Shown one piece after another: positions 22,981 through 25,327 of a stretch of 25,327 nt of DNA. Position numbers and translations under genes: made by a program. The notes below the pieces were generated by a model, which searched no databases, had not been told where the DNA came from, and saw only the letters and a list, made by a program, of their open reading frames with translations. Every line of letters starts with the position of its first letter. The first letter of the stretch is position 1. This stretch comes from a virus, in IMG/VR virus record IMGVR_UViG_3300023700_000841, positions 1 through 25,327 of that record; one strand, given 5' to 3'.

Positions 22981-25327
22981 TATGCTCCGCCACCATCTAA
23001 GTTGTATAAGTTGTTTTCTGTTAGTCTGTTGCCACCGTCAAAGGCTGCGTCAGCAACGCCGTGTCTTGTTGAACTAAATCCGCCATCAACAAACACAGTA
23101 TCAGTTTCGTAATGTACGCTAGCACCACCACCGTCTAGGTTAGTATTGCGTGGAACATAGGCAGTTGCTTGCTTAGTACCATCCGGGAACTGTACCTTGC
23201 CGTCACCGCCAAAGATCCAGTTGTACTGTGTGCCCACTCCATCGTTATACGGAGCATCTGGTATCTTGTTGTTTGATGTAGTGATCATCAAACCGTTTTG
23301 TGTGCCGTTGTCTGTGACTGCACTAACAGCTACCATTTCTTCATGGCCAGCAACTCCGCCTGTGCCTTTGAATACCCTTAGTAGTTGTGATTCGCATTCA
23401 AACGGCGTAACGTCCGAAGGCTGTGCTGGGAAGTTAATCCACTGAATACTGGTCCAGTAATTAGATCCATCAACAACAAAGTGACTTTCTTGACCGTTAA
23501 CCCCGCCTACAGTAATGTTTCGAGGTACTGTTAAATTACCATCTGCACCAAGTACTACTTGGTAATCGCCGCTGACAAGTCTATCACTTGCGCCATTAAT
23601 TCCACCAGTGTAGGCTGTTGTTTGAATGCTACCGTCCGGAAAGTGTAAATCACCGCTGGCCTTAAAGCGCCAGGTATTGTGGTCACCGTCGGCTGTAATG
23701 GATACTTCGTTGTTTTCCTTCATCCAAACTTCGGCATATTTGTTGGCGTTGGGACCGCCGCTATCAGTGTATAGATCAAAATCAACAGCTCTGTTGATGA
23801 TACCCCAAGGAACGGCAACCGTTTTAGAGTTATCTACTTGTGTCCAAATAGCAGCCTGTGGTACGGTGTACACTAATTCAAACTCTTCACCTGGTGAGTA
23901 ACCGTCGGCATCCTGTCCCGGCACATAATTCCAGGTAAATGCCCAACGGTCGCCAGTCCACTGCTCGGCGATACAATCACGAACGTAACCATCAGTTACG
24001 TTGCCTGACACTTGCCAACCCGATAAAGGTAATGATGCCGCTTGTAGTACTGCATCAATTGCTGGGTAATCACCCAAAGCAATCACAACACTCATTAGGG
24101 TCCCACCCTGGCTTTGTCCTCTATTATAACCTTCGCTAGTAACTACAGTATATCCTTGGCCCTCGTTTGGTCCCATGTAATCTGCGGTTGAAACATAAAC
24201 TTGTCCACTAGGTGTTAATGCCAGTGTTCCTGCTTTGTCGCCATCCTCGCCTAATGGGAAAGAAACCGTACGCTGTACTAGAGCACTGCTCCCACCTGTT
24301 GAGAATTCGTATTCAGTGTCGCTGGCCTGTGGGTAAACCGCAAACGGAATCTGCACCCAGTCTGTGTTTACAAAGTTACCAAATGGGTCACGGTCTGAGC
24401 CAATGTAAGCCCACATGCCGTTATTCTTAGCACCATTAGCTTCTACATCATTCCATCCACTACCTGGACTAGCAATACCAATATCACCAAGATATCCTTC
24501 ACCGTCTGCTGTAGCACCGTAAGAAGCGTTTACATAACTGCCGTTTGGTGTATACTGTCCGTCTAAGATAGAATAGTATGTGTGATCAATAATGTACACG
24601 AACGCATCAGGAGTAAACTGATATGTTTGATCCCCAGTATCTTGAGTTTCACCTGCGTGGTAGCCAGTAGCACGAGTCAGGCCCGGAACAACTAGCTTAC
24701 CAGTTTGAGATTCAGTTAGTACACTGTTACCAATGGTAATAGATCCTGGGCCCACATAAATGTGTCGTACACGATTAGCCGGTGTGCCGATGTCTTGCAG
24801 GATATCAGTACCCGGAACTAAATGTCCGACTTTGTTAAAAGTCCACGACTTTTGAGCACCGCTAAAATCTGTGATTAATTCGATGTCATTTGGACCAAGG
24901 CTGAATTGTGTTGTTCTTTGGTTAGTGACAACATCATAATTCTTTAGTGTAAGAGTAACACCGCCTGGCTGTCCTTCAACTGTGGGGTTAAAGACTGAAA
25001 GGTTTAAGTCGTTGCCTATTTGAGCATCAATGGAACCTGGAATAGTTAAATCACCAAACTGGCTGAAGTCCCAAGTCTTAGTAATACCAGTGTCACCGCT
25101 CATAATGCTCACTGGGCCGTAGAAGTTATTAACTTGTAATGGATCGGTAGAGCCATTGGCTGGTACAACTACTGCTGACGTTGCACCGTGTGATAGGTCA
25201 GCATTTTCAATGGTTACACCATTGAAATCGTAAATGAAGTCAGTAACGAATCTAATATTACCAGTATCAGCGGGTGCACCCGGATCACCTTGTGGTCCTT
25301 GTGGTCCTTCGGGACCAATCGGTCCTG
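22980..25327 (-). CDS. Large tail fibre protein with collagen-like repeats, 5' truncated
   Basis: A long fibre whose start is beyond the right edge: the frame stays open through 25327. The internal GTG at 25110-25112 is not the true start. At the edge lie Gly-X-Y triplets (GPIGPEGPQGPQGDPGAP), so a collagen-like rod continues to the right. The body is made of fibre-shaft modules ending in W-x-F ... G-x-L ... P: WDFSQFGDLTIPG, WTFNKVGHLVPG, WRFKASGDLHFPDGSIQTTAY (about 23612-23672) and a last PDGTKQATAY copy (about 23157-23190). RLVSGDYQVVLGADGNLTVP resembles modules of the next fibre. The C-terminal end repeats NLDGGGA twice. It is coupled to the next fibre by a TAATG overlap. Confidence 0.88.
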   Translation of the reverse strand, partial: GPIGPEGPQGPQGDPGAPADTGNIRFVTDFIYDFNGVTIENADLSHGATSAVVVPANGSTDPLQVNNFYGPVSIMSGDTGITKTWDFSQFGDLTIPGSIDAQIGNDLNLSVFNPTVEGQPGGVTLTLKNYDVVTNQRTTQFSLGPNDIELITDFSGAQKSWTFNKVGHLVPGTDILQDIGTPANRVRHIYVGPGSITIGNSVLTESQTGKLVVPGLTRATGYHAGETQDTGDQTYQFTPDAFVYIIDHTYYSILDGQYTPNGSYVNASYGATADGEGYLGDIGIASPGSGWNDVEANGAKNNGMWAYIGSDRDPFGNFVNTDWVQIPFAVYPQASDTEYEFSTGGSSALVQRTVSFPLGEDGDKAGTLALTPSGQVYVSTADYMGPNEGQGYTVVTSEGYNRGQSQGGTLMSVVIALGDYPAIDAVLQAASLPLSGWQVSGNVTDGYVRDCIAEQWTGDRWAFTWNYVPGQDADGYSPGEEFELVYTVPQAAIWTQVDNSKTVAVPWGIINRAVDFDLYTDSGGPNANKYAEVWMKENNEVSITADGDHNTWRFKASGDLHFPDGSIQTTAYTGGINGASDRLVSGDYQVVLGADGNLTVPRNITVGGVNGQESHFVVDGSNYWTSIQWINFPAQPSDVTPFECESQLLRVFKGTGGVAGHEEMVAVSAVTDNGTQNGLMITTSNNKIPDAPYNDGVGTQYNWIFGGDGKVQFPDGTKQATAYVPRNTNLDGGGASVHYETDTVFVDGGFSSTRHGVADAAFDGGNRLTENNLYNLDGGGA

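Noticed and set aside
18617-25327. Possible diversity-generating retroelement, given Mtd-like fibre N-termini
   Set aside because: No reverse transcriptase, no template/variable repeat pair and no C-type lectin end are visible in the window. It could only be revived by finding an RT gene outside.

Overview
The window reads as a stretch of a large, lytic, T4-like tailed-phage genome (Caudoviricetes, myovirus type), probably from an aquatic phage known mainly from environmental sequence. Supporting this are a T4-type primase and replicative helicase side by side (gp61- and gp41-like), class Ia ribonucleotide reductase genes (nrdA and the start of nrdB), several long tail-fibre proteins with collagen-like Gly-X-Y runs, and repeated T4-type late promoter boxes ((C/A)TAAATA). 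Every gene I can support is on the minus strand, so transcription runs from right to left. Genes are packed with 4-nt ATGA overlaps, 1-nt TAATG overlaps or very short gaps. No stretch over 300 bases lacks a gene, and I see no tRNA, IS element, integrase or CRISPR array. The host cannot be decided from this sequence.

Layout in transcription order (right to left). (1) 25327-18617, adhesion region: a 5'-truncated fibre with collagen-like repeats, a fibre with a LamG/concanavalin-like domain, a short collagen-like fibre and a further fibre. Two of them share an N-terminal segment of about 50 residues. (2) 18615-17944: a complete pirin-family (cupin) protein with all four predicted iron ligands. 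(3) 17957-14323: a sigma70-like promoter, primase, DnaB-type helicase and a radical SAM protein with an N-terminal Cys-rich module. (4) 14275-8962: small and medium proteins, many apparently late or virion-related. These include a nucleotidyltransferase/ligase-like protein, a strongly expressed-looking 136-aa protein with its own late promoter, leader hairpin, Shine-Dalgarno (SD) and terminator, and a membrane-anchored XhlA/holin-like protein. (5) 8906-6126: a glycosyltransferase-like / SGNH hydrolase / glycosyltransferase-like cassette. (6) 6126-3292: a PD-(D/E)XK nuclease, a beta-helix tail spike and an unknown protein. (7) 3276-1: nrdA, a second SGNH-like gene inserted between nrdA and nrdB, and the start of nrdB.

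Working together: primase, helicase, nuclease and RNR serve phage DNA synthesis. The fibres and spike serve host recognition. The glycosyltransferase and SGNH genes probably modify a surface or virion glycan.

The most interesting idea is that three otherwise unrelated proteins (starts at 13221, 14037 and 9405) begin with short N-termini resembling the T4 capsid targeting sequence, each ending in an (I/L)-x-E protease site. One of them is the ligase-like nucleotidyltransferase. If this holds, the phage packages a nucleotidyltransferase in its head and injects it with the DNA. Start codons were re-chosen for several genes: pirin at 18615, the 236-aa protein at 10117 and the 144-aa protein at 11564. 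GTG or TTG starts are noted where they apply.
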